In this document: one piece after another, positions 1 to 7,973 of the stretch
Layout: every line of letters starts with the position of its first letter
How positions within the stretch are numbered: the stretch's first letter is position 1
Source of the DNA: Pseudomonadota bacterium
GTDB taxonomy: Bacteria > Pseudomonadota > Alphaproteobacteria > Rhizobiales > Hyphomicrobiaceae
Assembly (NCBI GenBank): GCA_023412805.1
Contig: JAEZRM010000064.1
Coordinates: forward strand, 372,001 to 436,000
Length of the DNA: 64,000 nt
Direction: 5' to 3'
Made by a program: the position numbers and the translations under genes
Notes under the pieces: model-generated
Database searches by the model: none
The model's input: only the letters and a program-made list of their open reading frames with translations
What the model was told of the DNA's origin: nothing

Positions 1-474
1 GAGGGAGCCGCCGCCGAAGCCGCGCAGTGCAAGCTCCATGTGCAGCGTGCCGAGCATCCAGAGCAGGATCGAGTCGCATGTGACGAGGATCGCGACGGGC
101 GTTGCCGCTTCGGGGCCGAAAGCTGACAGAATGAGTGGAATGCCGAGCATGAGGCCATTGCCGAATGTCGTCGCGAAGGCGATGGCCGGTGCATCCGCTG
201 CGGGACGGCGGAGAAGGAGGAGCGTCGCGAGCGTGGCGGTGATCCAGATGATCGAGACGGCCGTGACGTAGCTTCCTGCGAGCAGCCACGGTGACTGAGC
301 GGGCGGTGCCATGGTTGCCATGGCACGGAAGAGCAGTGCGGGAATGAGGATCTTGTAGGCGAATTCGCTCAGCAGCGGGCCGGCGGCCTCGGGCACATAG
401 CGGATGCGCGCGGCGCCCCAGCCGATGGCAATGAGCCCGAAGACCGGGGCGACGAGCGTGATGATCGCGAGCAT
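1..474 (-). CDS. AEC-family (auxin efflux carrier-like) permease, C-terminus cut off by window edge
   Basis: An open frame of 158 codons starts at ATG 474 on the minus strand and runs off the left edge. It is strongly hydrophobic: residues 1-15, about 30-50 and 60-85 form transmembrane helices, with further helices near the edge. The pattern of an N-terminal helix ending in an IGWGAAR-like segment, then a second helix followed by FATTFGNGLMLGIPL, is typical of membrane transporters of the AEC family, which export small organic anions. Substrate cannot be inferred. The gene reads in the same direction as glyS but is separated from it by about 200 bp holding two inverted repeats, so it is probably a separate transcription unit. 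Confidence 0.75.
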   Translation of the reverse strand, partial: MLAIITLVAPVFGLIAIGWGAARIRYVPEAAGPLLSEFAYKILIPALLFRAMATMAPPAQSPWLLAGSYVTAVSIIWITATLATLLLLRRPAADAPAIAFATTFGNGLMLGIPLILSAFGPEAATPVAILVTCDSILLWMLGTLHMELALRGFGGGSL

Positions 475-513
475 TGCCGCTCCGGTCTGATCTCGTTGGC
501 TGGGGCGGCGATG

Positions 514-590
514 CTAAAGCGTCGGACCTTAAATGCGCCCCACGCCTGGGCCGGTCTCGCAGTCGCATTTAAGGTCCAAAGACGCTTTAG
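514..590. repeat. Long inverted repeat 1 (25-nt arms)
   Basis: The left arm at 514-537 (begins CTAAAGCGTC, ends TTAAATGCG) is matched by the reverse complement of 564-590. The arms differ only by a 3-nt TTT insertion in the right arm. A 26-nt GC-rich loop separates them. It lies between glyS and the AEC gene and could act as a terminator-like stem, but there is no trailing T-run. Confidence 0.85.
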
Positions 591-602
591 AGCCATAGCG
601 TT

Positions 603-678
603 CTAAAGCAACTTTGGACTTGAAACTCACTCCCCGCCTTGCCTCGAATTGAGGTGAATTTCAAGTCCGTTGCTTTAG
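603..678. repeat. Long inverted repeat 2, overlapping the glyS stop codon
   Basis: The left arm at 603-630 (CTAAAGCAAC then TTTGGACTTGAAA) pairs with 654-678. As in the neighbouring repeat, one arm has an extra TTT. The arm ends share the CTAAAGC/GCTTTAG terminus with repeat 1 while the inner sequence differs but still pairs. This looks like two members of one element family with compensatory changes. The right arm covers the glyS stop codon. Confidence 0.85.
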
Positions 679-2885
679 CCCGCGATCTTGGAGAAGTCGG
701 CGACGCCGAGCGTGGCAGCGCGGATCTGCGAGAGCAGATGCAGGCGGTTCTTGCGCAGCTCGGGATCGTCCGCGTTAACCGTCACCTGATCGAAGAAATC
801 ATCGACGGGCTTACGCAGCTCTGCGAGCGCGTTCATGGCGCCGGTGAAATTCTCGACGTTGATCGCGGCGACCGTGTCCTGCTTCACGCTCTCGATGGCG
901 GCGGCGAGCGCAATCTCCGCTTTGGCTTCGAGGCGCTTGAAATCGTAGTCGGCGGTGTAGCTCGTCTTGTCCTTCTTCTCCTCGATGGTGAGGATGTTGG
1001 ACGCGCGCTTCACGCCCCCGAGCAGGTTTGCGCCGTCGTCGGTCTTGAGGAAGGCATCCAGCGCCTCGACGCGCTTCACGATCAGCGCGAGGTCGTCCTG
1101 TCCGCCGAGTGCGAACACGGCATCGATCAGATCATGCCGCGCACCCTTCTCGCGCAGATGCACCTTCAGGCGATCGGCGAAGAAGGAGAGAAGGTCGATA
1201 ATCTCAGACGCCCCCCTTTCGCCTTCTTCTTCACCGGCATCGCGAATGGAAGATACAGTTTTTTCTAGTGCCGATCTCGAGATGAAGTCGGCGCCACGGC
1301 GTCTGGCAATGGTCAATAGATCTTCGGCGTCTTTGACTGCCACGTTGTTTCGAACTAGCGCAGGGGTAATTGCGTTCGCCAGCACGGGAATAAGTCCCAA
1401 CCGCAGATCATTCTCCAGCACGATGCGGATGACGCCGAGGGCAGCGCGACGGAGCTGATAAGGATCGCCGGAGCCGGTCGGCTTCTCGCCGATGGCCCAG
1501 AATCCGACGAGCGTGTCGAGTTTATCTGCGAGCGCCACAGCAATGGCTGCCGCATCGCCTTCCGACGCCAGCGGCACCGTGTCGGACGGCCCCCTGGGCT
1601 TGTAGTGCAGCTCGATGGCGCGCGCGATCTCGGGCTTCGTGCCCACCTTCTCCGCATAGTACCGCCCCATCAGCCCCTGCAACTCGGGGAACTCGCCGAC
1701 CATGCCGGAGACGAGATCGGCCTTGGCAAGTTGCGCCGCGCGGCGCGCGTCCGGTGGCTCGGCATCGACCGCGCCTGCAATCTGAAACGCCAGCTCGGCA
1801 ATGCGCTCGACGCGATCTTTCTGGCTGCCGAGCTTCTCGTGGAAGGTGATGCCTTCGAGTGCGAGCGCCATCTCGTCGAGCGGGCGCTTGAGGTCCTGCT
1901 CCCAGAAGAAGCGGGCATCGCTCAGTCGCGCGCGAATGACTTTCTCGTTGCCCTCAACGATCTGCTTGCCGCCGTCCGCCGCAATGAGGTTCGACACGGC
2001 GAGAAAACGGTTCGCGAGCTTGCCCGTCTTCGGATCGCGCAGCGAGAAGCACTTCTGGTGCGCCTTCATGGACGTGATCAGGCATTCTGCCGGCACTTCG
2101 AGAAAGGCTTCGTCGAAGTGGCCCATGAGCACGGTCGGCCATTCCGTGAGGCCGGCGTTCTCGGCGAGCAGCGCGTCGTCCTGCACGAGTTCGAGCTTGT
2201 GCTTTTTCGCGAGCGCTTCCGCCTGCTCGCGGATCATTTCCGCGCGCTCGGGCGCCGGCAGCAAAACTTTCGCCTCACGCAGCTTCTTGCCGTAATCCTC
2301 GAAGCTCGTGACCTTGAAGGGCTCGTTGCCGTGGAAGCGATGGCCGCGCGTCGTGTTCGAGGCTTCGACGCCCGCCCATGCGAACGGCACGATCTTGCCG
2401 CCGAGCAGGCAGAGAATGCCATGCAGTGGACGCACCCAGGTCTCCGGTCGGCTGCCCCAACGCTGGGATTTCGGCCAGGGAAACTTGCCGAGCAGGGCCG
2501 GTACGACCTCGGCGATGATCTCGGCGGCCGCGCGGCCTGCCTTCTCGATCTTCGCGACGTAGAAGTCGCCCTTCTTGGGATCGTTGACGACGGTCGCTTC
2601 GCCGATCGACGCGAGACCTGCCGACTTGAGGAAGCCCGCGAGAGCCTGCTCCGGTGCGCCGACGCGCGGACCTTTGCGCTCTTCGGAGATGGCCGGCGAA
2701 TGCGCAGCCACGCCCTTCACGACGAGTGTCAGGCGACGCGGCGTCGAGAAGCACATGGCGTCGCCGACCGCGAGACCCGTCGCAGCAAAACCTTCGAGGA
2801 CGAGGCGCTTCAAGTCCTCGGCCGCACGCATCTGCATGCGTGCCGGAATTTCTTCGGAGAACAGCTCGAGCAGAAGTTCAGACAT
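675..2885 (-). CDS. glyS: Glycine--tRNA ligase beta subunit
   Basis: This 736-residue protein begins MSELLLELFSEEIPARMQ, the signature start of bacterial GlyS, and has the usual family length. GlyS pairs with GlyQ in the alpha2-beta2 class II glycyl-tRNA synthetase of the cytoplasm. The beta chain supplies tRNA recognition, with an HD-like domain and a C-terminal anticodon-binding region. It is the last gene of the minus-strand unit glyQ - small membrane protein - glyS. The stop codon lies inside an inverted repeat. Confidence 0.97.
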   Translation of the reverse strand: MSELLLELFSEEIPARMQMRAAEDLKRLVLEGFAATGLAVGDAMCFSTPRRLTLVVKGVAAHSPAISEERKGPRVGAPEQALAGFLKSAGLASIGEATVVNDPKKGDFYVAKIEKAGRAAAEIIAEVVPALLGKFPWPKSQRWGSRPETWVRPLHGILCLLGGKIVPFAWAGVEASNTTRGHRFHGNEPFKVTSFEDYGKKLREAKVLLPAPERAEMIREQAEALAKKHKLELVQDDALLAENAGLTEWPTVLMGHFDEAFLEVPAECLITSMKAHQKCFSLRDPKTGKLANRFLAVSNLIAADGGKQIVEGNEKVIRARLSDARFFWEQDLKRPLDEMALALEGITFHEKLGSQKDRVERIAELAFQIAGAVDAEPPDARRAAQLAKADLVSGMVGEFPELQGLMGRYYAEKVGTKPEIARAIELHYKPRGPSDTVPLASEGDAAAIAVALADKLDTLVGFWAIGEKPTGSGDPYQLRRAALGVIRIVLENDLRLGLIPVLANAITPALVRNNVAVKDAEDLLTIARRRGADFISRSALEKTVSSIRDAGEEEGERGASEIIDLLSFFADRLKVHLREKGARHDLIDAVFALGGQDDLALIVKRVEALDAFLKTDDGANLLGGVKRASNILTIEEKKDKTSYTADYDFKRLEAKAEIALAAAIESVKQDTVAAINVENFTGAMNALAELRKPVDDFFDQVTVNADDPELRKNRLHLLSQIRAATLGVADFSKIAG

Positions 2886-2894
2886 GGCTTTGCG

Positions 2895-3260
2895 TCACTG
2901 CGGATTGATGCCGAGCTGCACGCCAAGGAGGTGCAGCACGTAGATCGTCGCGCCGATAATGCCGAGCACGACCAGCACGCGGATCAGCGGCAGCATTTCT
3001 CTCAGCATGTTGCCGATGACGTAGCTGACGAACCAGCCGAGCGCGCCGCCGCCGACCAGTCCGGCAAAGCCAGCACCCAGGCCGCCCGCGTTGAAGCCCA
3101 ACCAGGCGCCCATGACCGCGAGGCTCAGAATGCCGAGCATGCTCACCGTCGAGAACACGCGCATCCACAGTGGCGCATTCTTCGGAACGTTCGCGCGCTG
3201 CTGCTTGGCCTTGGCGTCCTTTTCCTTGCGCGCCGCCTGCCGCGCCCTGATGGTCCTCAT
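2895..3260 (-). CDS. Small three-helix membrane protein between glyQ and glyS
   Basis: This 121-residue protein starts at ATG 3260, which overlaps the glyQ stop in an ATGA junction, implying translational coupling. A longer upstream reading is possible but would lie wholly inside glyQ. The first 35 residues are Lys/Arg/Ala-rich (MRTIRARQAARKEKDAK) and cytoplasmic in character. Three hydrophobic segments follow at about 38-58, 62-88 and 96-118. I recognise no named family. The gene ends 9 nt before the glyS start, so it is embedded in the glycyl-tRNA synthetase operon. Its role is unknown. Confidence 0.85.
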   Translation of the reverse strand: MRTIRARQAARKEKDAKAKQQRANVPKNAPLWMRVFSTVSMLGILSLAVMGAWLGFNAGGLGAGFAGLVGGGALGWFVSYVIGNMLREMLPLIRVLVVLGIIGATIYVLHLLGVQLGINPQ

Positions 3261-4222
3261 GCGCTGCCTCCCGCGGTCTGGAGCCACGCGCCGCAGCAGG
3301 CCTTGGCCAACTCGCGCACGCGCAGAATGTAGCTCTGGCGCTCGGTAACCGAGATCACGCCGCGCGCATCGAGCAGGTTGAAGACGTGCGAGGCCTTGAT
3401 GCACTGGTCATAGGCGGGCAGCGCCATCAAATGACGTCCGCCATCCTTTGGCGCACCCTTCTGCAGCAGCGACTGGCACTCCGCTTCGGCATCACGGAAA
3501 TGACGGAGCAGAAGATCCGTGTCGGCGTGCTCGAAGTTGAAGCGGGAATACTCCTGCTCGGCCTGCAGGAAGATGTCGCCGTACGTGAGCTTGCGCTCAT
3601 CCTCGCGACCGTTGAAGTTCAAATCGTACACGCGATCGACGCCCTGCACGTACATGGCGAGGCGTTCGAGACCATAGGTGATCTCGCCCGAGACAGGATT
3701 GCAGTCGAAGCCGCCGACCTGCTGGAAGTACGTGAACTGCGTCACTTCCATGCCATTGCACCACACTTCCCACCCGAGGCCCCAGGCACCGAGCGTCGGG
3801 CTTTCCCAGTCGTCCTCGACGAAGCGAATGTCGTTTACGGACGTGTCGATGCCGATGGCGTCGAGGCTCTTGAGGTACAGATCCAGGATGTCCGGCGGTG
3901 ACGGCTTCATGATCACCTGGAACTGGTAATAGTGCTGCATCCGGTTCGGATTTTCGCCGTAGCGGCCATCCTTCGGCCGGCGCGAGGGCTGCACGTAGGC
4001 GGCATTCCACGACTTCGGCCCGAGTGCGCGCAGTGTCGTTGCGGGATGGAATGTGCCGGCGCCGACTTCCATGTCGTAGGGCTGTAATACAACACAGCCC
4101 TGCGCGCCCCAGAACTGCTGGAGAGTAAGGATCAGGTCCTGGAACGAGCGGCGCGGATCGAGCGCGCGCACGGGCGCGCTCGCAGCATCGTTGGACGACC
4201 TTTTGGCAGTCGACTGGGGCAT
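3257..4222 (-). CDS. glyQ: Glycine--tRNA ligase alpha subunit
   Basis: This 321-residue protein is the catalytic alpha chain of the heterotetrameric glycyl-tRNA synthetase. Family blocks are obvious: QQFWGAQGCVVLQPYDMEVG, GAGTFHPATTLRALG, YVQPSRRPKDGRYGENPNR. The first 25 residues form a Ser/Ala-rich extension ahead of the conserved start. I chose ATG 4222 rather than the GTG two codons upstream. It is the first gene of the operon; its stop overlaps the start of the small membrane protein. Confidence 0.97.
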   Translation of the reverse strand: MPQSTAKRSSNDAASAPVRALDPRRSFQDLILTLQQFWGAQGCVVLQPYDMEVGAGTFHPATTLRALGPKSWNAAYVQPSRRPKDGRYGENPNRMQHYYQFQVIMKPSPPDILDLYLKSLDAIGIDTSVNDIRFVEDDWESPTLGAWGLGWEVWCNGMEVTQFTYFQQVGGFDCNPVSGEITYGLERLAMYVQGVDRVYDLNFNGREDERKLTYGDIFLQAEQEYSRFNFEHADTDLLLRHFRDAEAECQSLLQKGAPKDGGRHLMALPAYDQCIKASHVFNLLDARGVISVTERQSYILRVRELAKACCGAWLQTAGGSA

Positions 4223-4357
4223 GGCCACGGATTTCGCTAAGTCAGGGTCTATCGGTCTGCGCGGACTATACGCATTCCGGGCCGCGCGTCACTAAGCATT
4301 CGGCCCGCTTTTTCCAGGGCGGGCGGGCGCGGCGCAGCCGGCGGGGGAGATCGACAC

Positions 4358-4723
4358 GTGGAATTCGTGAGCTGGATCGGCTGGTTGCTGGCGGCGCTGG
4401 CGGGCTGGGTCTGGTCGATCGCGTGGCTGCTCGTCGGCGGATGGGTGTCGACGCTTCTGCAGATCCTGGTGATCGTCTTTCTGGTGTTTGCTTTCAAGTA
4501 TGGATGGCGACGTGCGCCACTCGAAATGGCGCTGCGCGTGCGGCCCGTCGGCGGATGGCTTTGGCGCTGGGTGACGTCCCGCGAGCCGCGCGAACCCTAC
4601 GAGCGTTCCAGCGTGCCCGAAGTGCGCATCGTTCGCGTGAAGTCGCCCGGCGACGTCAATCTCTCGAGCCTGCTGAACGTGATCATGCTGGCAGGCCTCG
4701 GCCTGCTCTGGGCCGTTCGATGA
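4358..4723 (+). CDS. Hypothetical membrane protein
   Basis: This 121-residue protein starts at GTG 4358, preceded by a strong GGGGGAG ribosome site 8 nt upstream. It is Trp-rich at the N-terminus (WIGWLLAALAGWVWSIAWLL). Two closely spaced membrane helices span residues 5-50, a basic amphipathic middle follows (about 50-95), and a third short hydrophobic segment closes the protein. No family is recognised. It is divergent from glyQ and abuts the lipoprotein gene tail to tail: the two stop codons are adjacent with no spacer. Confidence 0.75.
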   Translation: MEFVSWIGWLLAALAGWVWSIAWLLVGGWVSTLLQILVIVFLVFAFKYGWRRAPLEMALRVRPVGGWLWRWVTSREPREPYERSSVPEVRIVRVKSPGDVNLSSLLNVIMLAGLGLLWAVR

Positions 4724-5209
4724 TCAATAATTGCCGAGCGGATTGACGGGGCCGAGACCGCGCAGGATCTGTCCGATGAGGCCGCTGTCGCGAGAGTGGC
4801 TCGGCGTTTCGCGCTTCACGTAGTCGAAGATCTTGCCGTCCTTGCGACCGTACTGCGCGACGCGATCGACGGTGCCGACGGGACTGAAGTAAACCGCGAG
4901 CACCTTGCGATCGGTCTCGGTCGGCTTCATGAAGGCCATCTGCTGGGTCGTGCTGGAAATATAATAGTAGGCCATGCCACCGGAGATGGTGGATGTCGTG
5001 TCGGGCGTTCCAAGCGCGAGGCGAACCGCATCCTGGCTCATGCCGGGCTGGACTTGCTGGATGTCGCTTTCCTGGAAGTGATGGCCATGCCGCAGGGTCG
5101 TCGGCGAGCAGGCACCGGAGACGACGGCCATTGCCGCGATGAGGACACCGATCACCGGCAGCCGCATTCCCGAACGGGCTTTAGGGCGTGACACGTGCTG
5201 GCTCGTCAT
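4724..5209 (-). CDS. Outer-membrane assembly lipoprotein, SmpA/OmlA/BamE family
   Basis: This 161-residue protein starts at ATG 5209. It has a short basic N-region, a hydrophobic stretch (LPVIGVLIAAMAVV) and a SGAC lipobox-like site, so it is predicted to be an outer-membrane lipoprotein. The core carries the family signature QVQPGMSQDAVRLALGTPD, followed by a beta-rich region with YYYISS and VAVYFSPVGTV-type segments. BamE-family proteins support the BAM complex that inserts outer-membrane proteins. It is divergently arranged with the cytochrome chaperone gene, a linkage common in rhizobial relatives. An in-frame extension upstream of 5209 is unlikely to be translated. Confidence 0.88.
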   Translation of the reverse strand: MTSQHVSRPKARSGMRLPVIGVLIAAMAVVSGACSPTTLRHGHHFQESDIQQVQPGMSQDAVRLALGTPDTTSTISGGMAYYYISSTTQQMAFMKPTETDRKVLAVYFSPVGTVDRVAQYGRKDGKIFDYVKRETPSHSRDSGLIGQILRGLGPVNPLGNY

Positions 5210-5486
5210 ACCTGTATGCTCCCCCCGAGCGGCTCCCCGCCTGCTGGACGTGCCCATGGACGCCGCCATGATGCTGGCGAATCGCCTCTGAGCCGCCCTT
5301 GCCTTCCGCCTAGCGTGGCCATTGTACACTGGCAATGCCGCGCCGTCCCCGTTTCCCCGGTTAGGTGGTCGCGCCCAGCGCCTCCATATGTTCCGCGGAA
5401 GCACGCCGAGGCTGGCCAAGCCGGGCCGGGTATGCTCAAACCCCTCTCGCTGGCTGCACTCCGCGTCCCGGGAGACCTCTGAAGCG

Positions 5487-6065
5487 ATGTCCCTTAGCCC
5501 CTCGCGCGCAAGATCTTTCTGGCCGAACTTCCCGTCCCTGACCCGGCGAGCGCCAAGGCGTCCCGGTGTCAGCCTGTACGAGGCAATTGTGGCACAAGCG
5601 CGCTCCGAGCCGCTCTATCGCGCGTACGGCGTCCCGGACACCGTGCACGGACGCTTCGAGATGATCGTGCTGCATGCGGCACTCGTGCTAGCACGCCTCG
5701 AACCCGAGGGTGATGTGGGCCAGGAGACTGGACGCGCCATGCTCGAGGCTTTCGTCGCAGATATGGACGACGCCTGCCGCCGGCTCGGGATCGGCGACAT
5801 GGGCGTGCCACGGCACGTGAAGAAGGCGGTGGTGGCCGTGCTGGAGCGTGGCAATGCTTATCGCGCGGCAATGGTGGCAGATGCAGAGGGTGGCGCGCTC
5901 GCAAGCGTATTGGCCGCAGAGATCTGGCGAGAGCCCGATACCGATGCAGCAGGTGCGCGCGCACTCGCCGACTATGTGCGCCGTGCTGTCGCACGTCTGG
6001 AAACTCAGGACGGGGCGGCTCTTGTCGGCGGTTCTGTTGTCTTTCCAGAGATCCTCGCCGGCTAA
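5487..6065 (+). CDS. Ubiquinol-cytochrome c chaperone family protein
   Basis: This 192-residue protein starts at ATG 5487; an upstream in-frame extension looks non-coding. The family's core appears as HGRFEMIVLHAALVLARL (about residues 50-67) and RRLGIGDMGVPRHVKKAV (about 95-112). It is related to the CBP3/UQCC1 assembly factors that act on the cytochrome bc1 complex. It is followed after 11 nt by the DUF177 gene, the order seen in many alphaproteobacteria, so the two are probably cotranscribed from the 277-bp divergent promoter region shared with the lipoprotein gene. Confidence 0.88.
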   Translation: MSLSPSRARSFWPNFPSLTRRAPRRPGVSLYEAIVAQARSEPLYRAYGVPDTVHGRFEMIVLHAALVLARLEPEGDVGQETGRAMLEAFVADMDDACRRLGIGDMGVPRHVKKAVVAVLERGNAYRAAMVADAEGGALASVLAAEIWREPDTDAAGARALADYVRRAVARLETQDGAALVGGSVVFPEILAG

Positions 6066-6076
6066 GGAGCGTGATG

Positions 6077-6595
6077 ATGGACGCCATCCTCGATTGGGTG
6101 CATGAGACGCGCGCCATTCCGGATGCCGGGCTGGACGTTACGCGCGACGCAAAGGAAGAGACGCGCACGGCGCTCGCCGAGGCGCTCAATATCGACGCGT
6201 GCAAGCGTCTCGTCGCGCGTTACACGATCAAGCCATTCGAATCCGGCCGCTTCGAGCTTCATGGCGAGGCGGTGTTGACGGCGCAGCAGACCTGCGTGGT
6301 CACGCTCGAACCTCTCGAACGCGTCTATCGTGTGCGTCTCGACGTGGCCTATTGGCCACCCGAGCTGTTGGGTGACGGGCCAGGTGCCGATATCGACAGC
6401 CTCGCCGATGATCCCGAACCCATCGAGGACGGTCGCCTCGATGTGGGCCGGATTGTCTACGAGGAACTCGCGAGCACCATCGACCCTTTTCCCCGAAGTG
6501 ACGGCGCGACATTCGAATGGAAGAATGAAGCGGACGCGCCCGTCCGGGACAATCCGTTTGCCGCCTTGGAAAAGCTCAAGCGACGCAGTGACTGA
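6077..6595 (+). CDS. DUF177 (YceD-family) protein
   Basis: This 172-residue acidic protein resembles YceD, a small protein linked in other bacteria to 23S rRNA and to fatty-acid/ribosomal protein genes; exact biochemistry is not settled. The conserved core reads QQTCVVTLEPL in the middle, with an acidic C-terminal half and a final NPFAALEKLK. GTG, ATG and ATG occur in tandem at 6071, 6074 and 6077. The AAGGAG site at 6064-6069 best fits ATG 6077. It is the second gene of a two-gene unit with the cytochrome chaperone. Confidence 0.87.
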   Translation: MDAILDWVHETRAIPDAGLDVTRDAKEETRTALAEALNIDACKRLVARYTIKPFESGRFELHGEAVLTAQQTCVVTLEPLERVYRVRLDVAYWPPELLGDGPGADIDSLADDPEPIEDGRLDVGRIVYEELASTIDPFPRSDGATFEWKNEADAPVRDNPFAALEKLKRRSD

Positions 6596-6694
6596 CTGCG
6601 TAAGCAGTCGCGGACTTGTAAGCCCTTGCTTCAACGCCCATATTTGAAATGATTATCAGGCATCAGCCTGATCGCGTTTGTTGAGGTCCATCAC

Positions 6695-7552
6695 GTGTTC
6701 TCACTTTTCTCGCGGGCTCCCGTCGTTCCCGTCATTCGCTTCAACGGCCCGATCGGCATGGCGACCCCACTGCGGCCTGGTTTGTCGCTCGCGACCGCGG
6801 CAGGCGTGATCGAAAGGGCTTTCAAAACGTCGAAGCTGCCGAGCGTTGCCGTGCTGATCAACTCGCCGGGTGGTAGCCCCGTGCAGTCCCATCTCATCTA
6901 CAAGCGCATCCGCCAGCTTGCGGCTGAGCACGGCAAGCGCGTTTACGTCTTCTGCGAGGATGTTGCGGCCTCGGGCGGTTACTTTCTCGCGGTTGCGGGC
7001 GACGAGATCTACGCCGATCCGTCCTCCATCGTTGGGTCGATCGGCGTGGTGTCGGCGGGCTTCGGTTTCGACAAGGCCATCGAGAAACTCGGCATCGAGC
7101 GGCGCGTCTATACCGCCGGCACATCGAAGGCGATCCTCGATCCTTTCAGGCCTGAGAAGCCGGAGGACATCGCGCGCTTGCGCGAGCTGCAGAAGGACAT
7201 CCACGACTCGTTCATTGGGATCGTCAAAGAGCGCCGCGGCGCGCGCCTCACAGGTGCTGATGACGAGCTTTTCTCGGGCGCCTTCTGGACCGGGCGCAAA
7301 GCGCTCGAGATGGGCCTCATTGACGGCATCTCGGACGTGCGGACGCGGATGCGCGAGCTACACGGTGACAAGGTACGCCTGCGTGTCATTCCCATGGGCG
7401 GCGGCGGCCTTCTGGGCCGCTTCCGCCGGCTGCCGGGCATGAGCCTCGGCGGCCTCGCTGGCGCCGGGGAATCCACATGGAGCGCGGCACTTCCCGCCGA
7501 TGTGATTTCGGCGCTCGAAGCACGCGCCCTATGGTCACGTTTCGGCCTCTAA
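6695..7552 (+). CDS. S49-family serine peptidase (SppA/SohB-like)
   Basis: This 285-residue protein starts at GTG 6695. It has the ClpP/crotonase-like fold signatures of S49 proteases: VLINSPGGSP (about 53-62), DVAASGGYFLAVAGDEIYA with the likely nucleophile Ser93, and GTSKAILDPF with the likely general base Lys145. The 52-residue Ser-Lys spacing fits the short SppA/SohB group. There is no obvious N-terminal membrane anchor; the hydrophobic start is a beta strand (PVVPVIRF). It would cleave signal peptides or other membrane-released peptides. The C-terminus (after about 230) is glycine-rich. Confidence 0.92.
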   Translation: MFSLFSRAPVVPVIRFNGPIGMATPLRPGLSLATAAGVIERAFKTSKLPSVAVLINSPGGSPVQSHLIYKRIRQLAAEHGKRVYVFCEDVAASGGYFLAVAGDEIYADPSSIVGSIGVVSAGFGFDKAIEKLGIERRVYTAGTSKAILDPFRPEKPEDIARLRELQKDIHDSFIGIVKERRGARLTGADDELFSGAFWTGRKALEMGLIDGISDVRTRMRELHGDKVRLRVIPMGGGGLLGRFRRLPGMSLGGLAGAGESTWSAALPADVISALEARALWSRFGL

Positions 7553-7584
7553 GTGTGCTAGGGTCCGAATGAGGAGGGCTGGAT

Positions 7585-7800
7585 ATGCCACAGCTTGTTG
7601 GACTGATGGTCGTCGGCGCGGGACTTTTTGCCGCCTACAAGGCCATCGGGCGGATTGCGCAGCAGGTTTCCGAGCAAATGGCGCGTGCCGACGAGGAACT
7701 GAGCCGCCGGACGGCCGAGGTGCGCATCAGTGAGAAGGATCTCGGCGCACTGGAGTGGGACGAGTCTCAGCAGGTCTATCGTCCAAAACGCCTGCGCTGA
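7585..7800 (+). CDS. Small membrane-anchored conserved hypothetical protein
   Basis: This 71-residue protein starts at ATG 7585. A single N-terminal hydrophobic helix (LVGLMVVGAGLFAAYKAIG) is followed by a charged amphipathic helix and a terminal segment LEWDESQQVYRP that looks like a short conserved tail. It lies 32 nt after the S49 peptidase and probably belongs to the same transcript. No function can be assigned. Confidence 0.75.
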   Translation: MPQLVGLMVVGAGLFAAYKAIGRIAQQVSEQMARADEELSRRTAEVRISEKDLGALEWDESQQVYRPKRLR

Positions 7801-7973
7801 AGCCCCGGGGGACGACATCCCGAAGTTGAGCTGTTGAGGCTTTGCGCGCCCAGCGTAAGAACCCCTTGTAATCTATCAGCAACGAATCTGTCCTCTAGCG
7901 CGGTGGCGGCGTTTACATGATCCGGACTGGCTGCTAGAAGCCCGGTGCAGCAGCCAGCAAGGAGCATTGGGCC

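Noticed and set aside
1605..3332. 575-codon open frame antisense to glyS and its neighbour
   Set aside because: It mirrors the codon structure of glyS in a GC-rich genome and has a low-complexity Arg/Leu/Glu composition with no domain.
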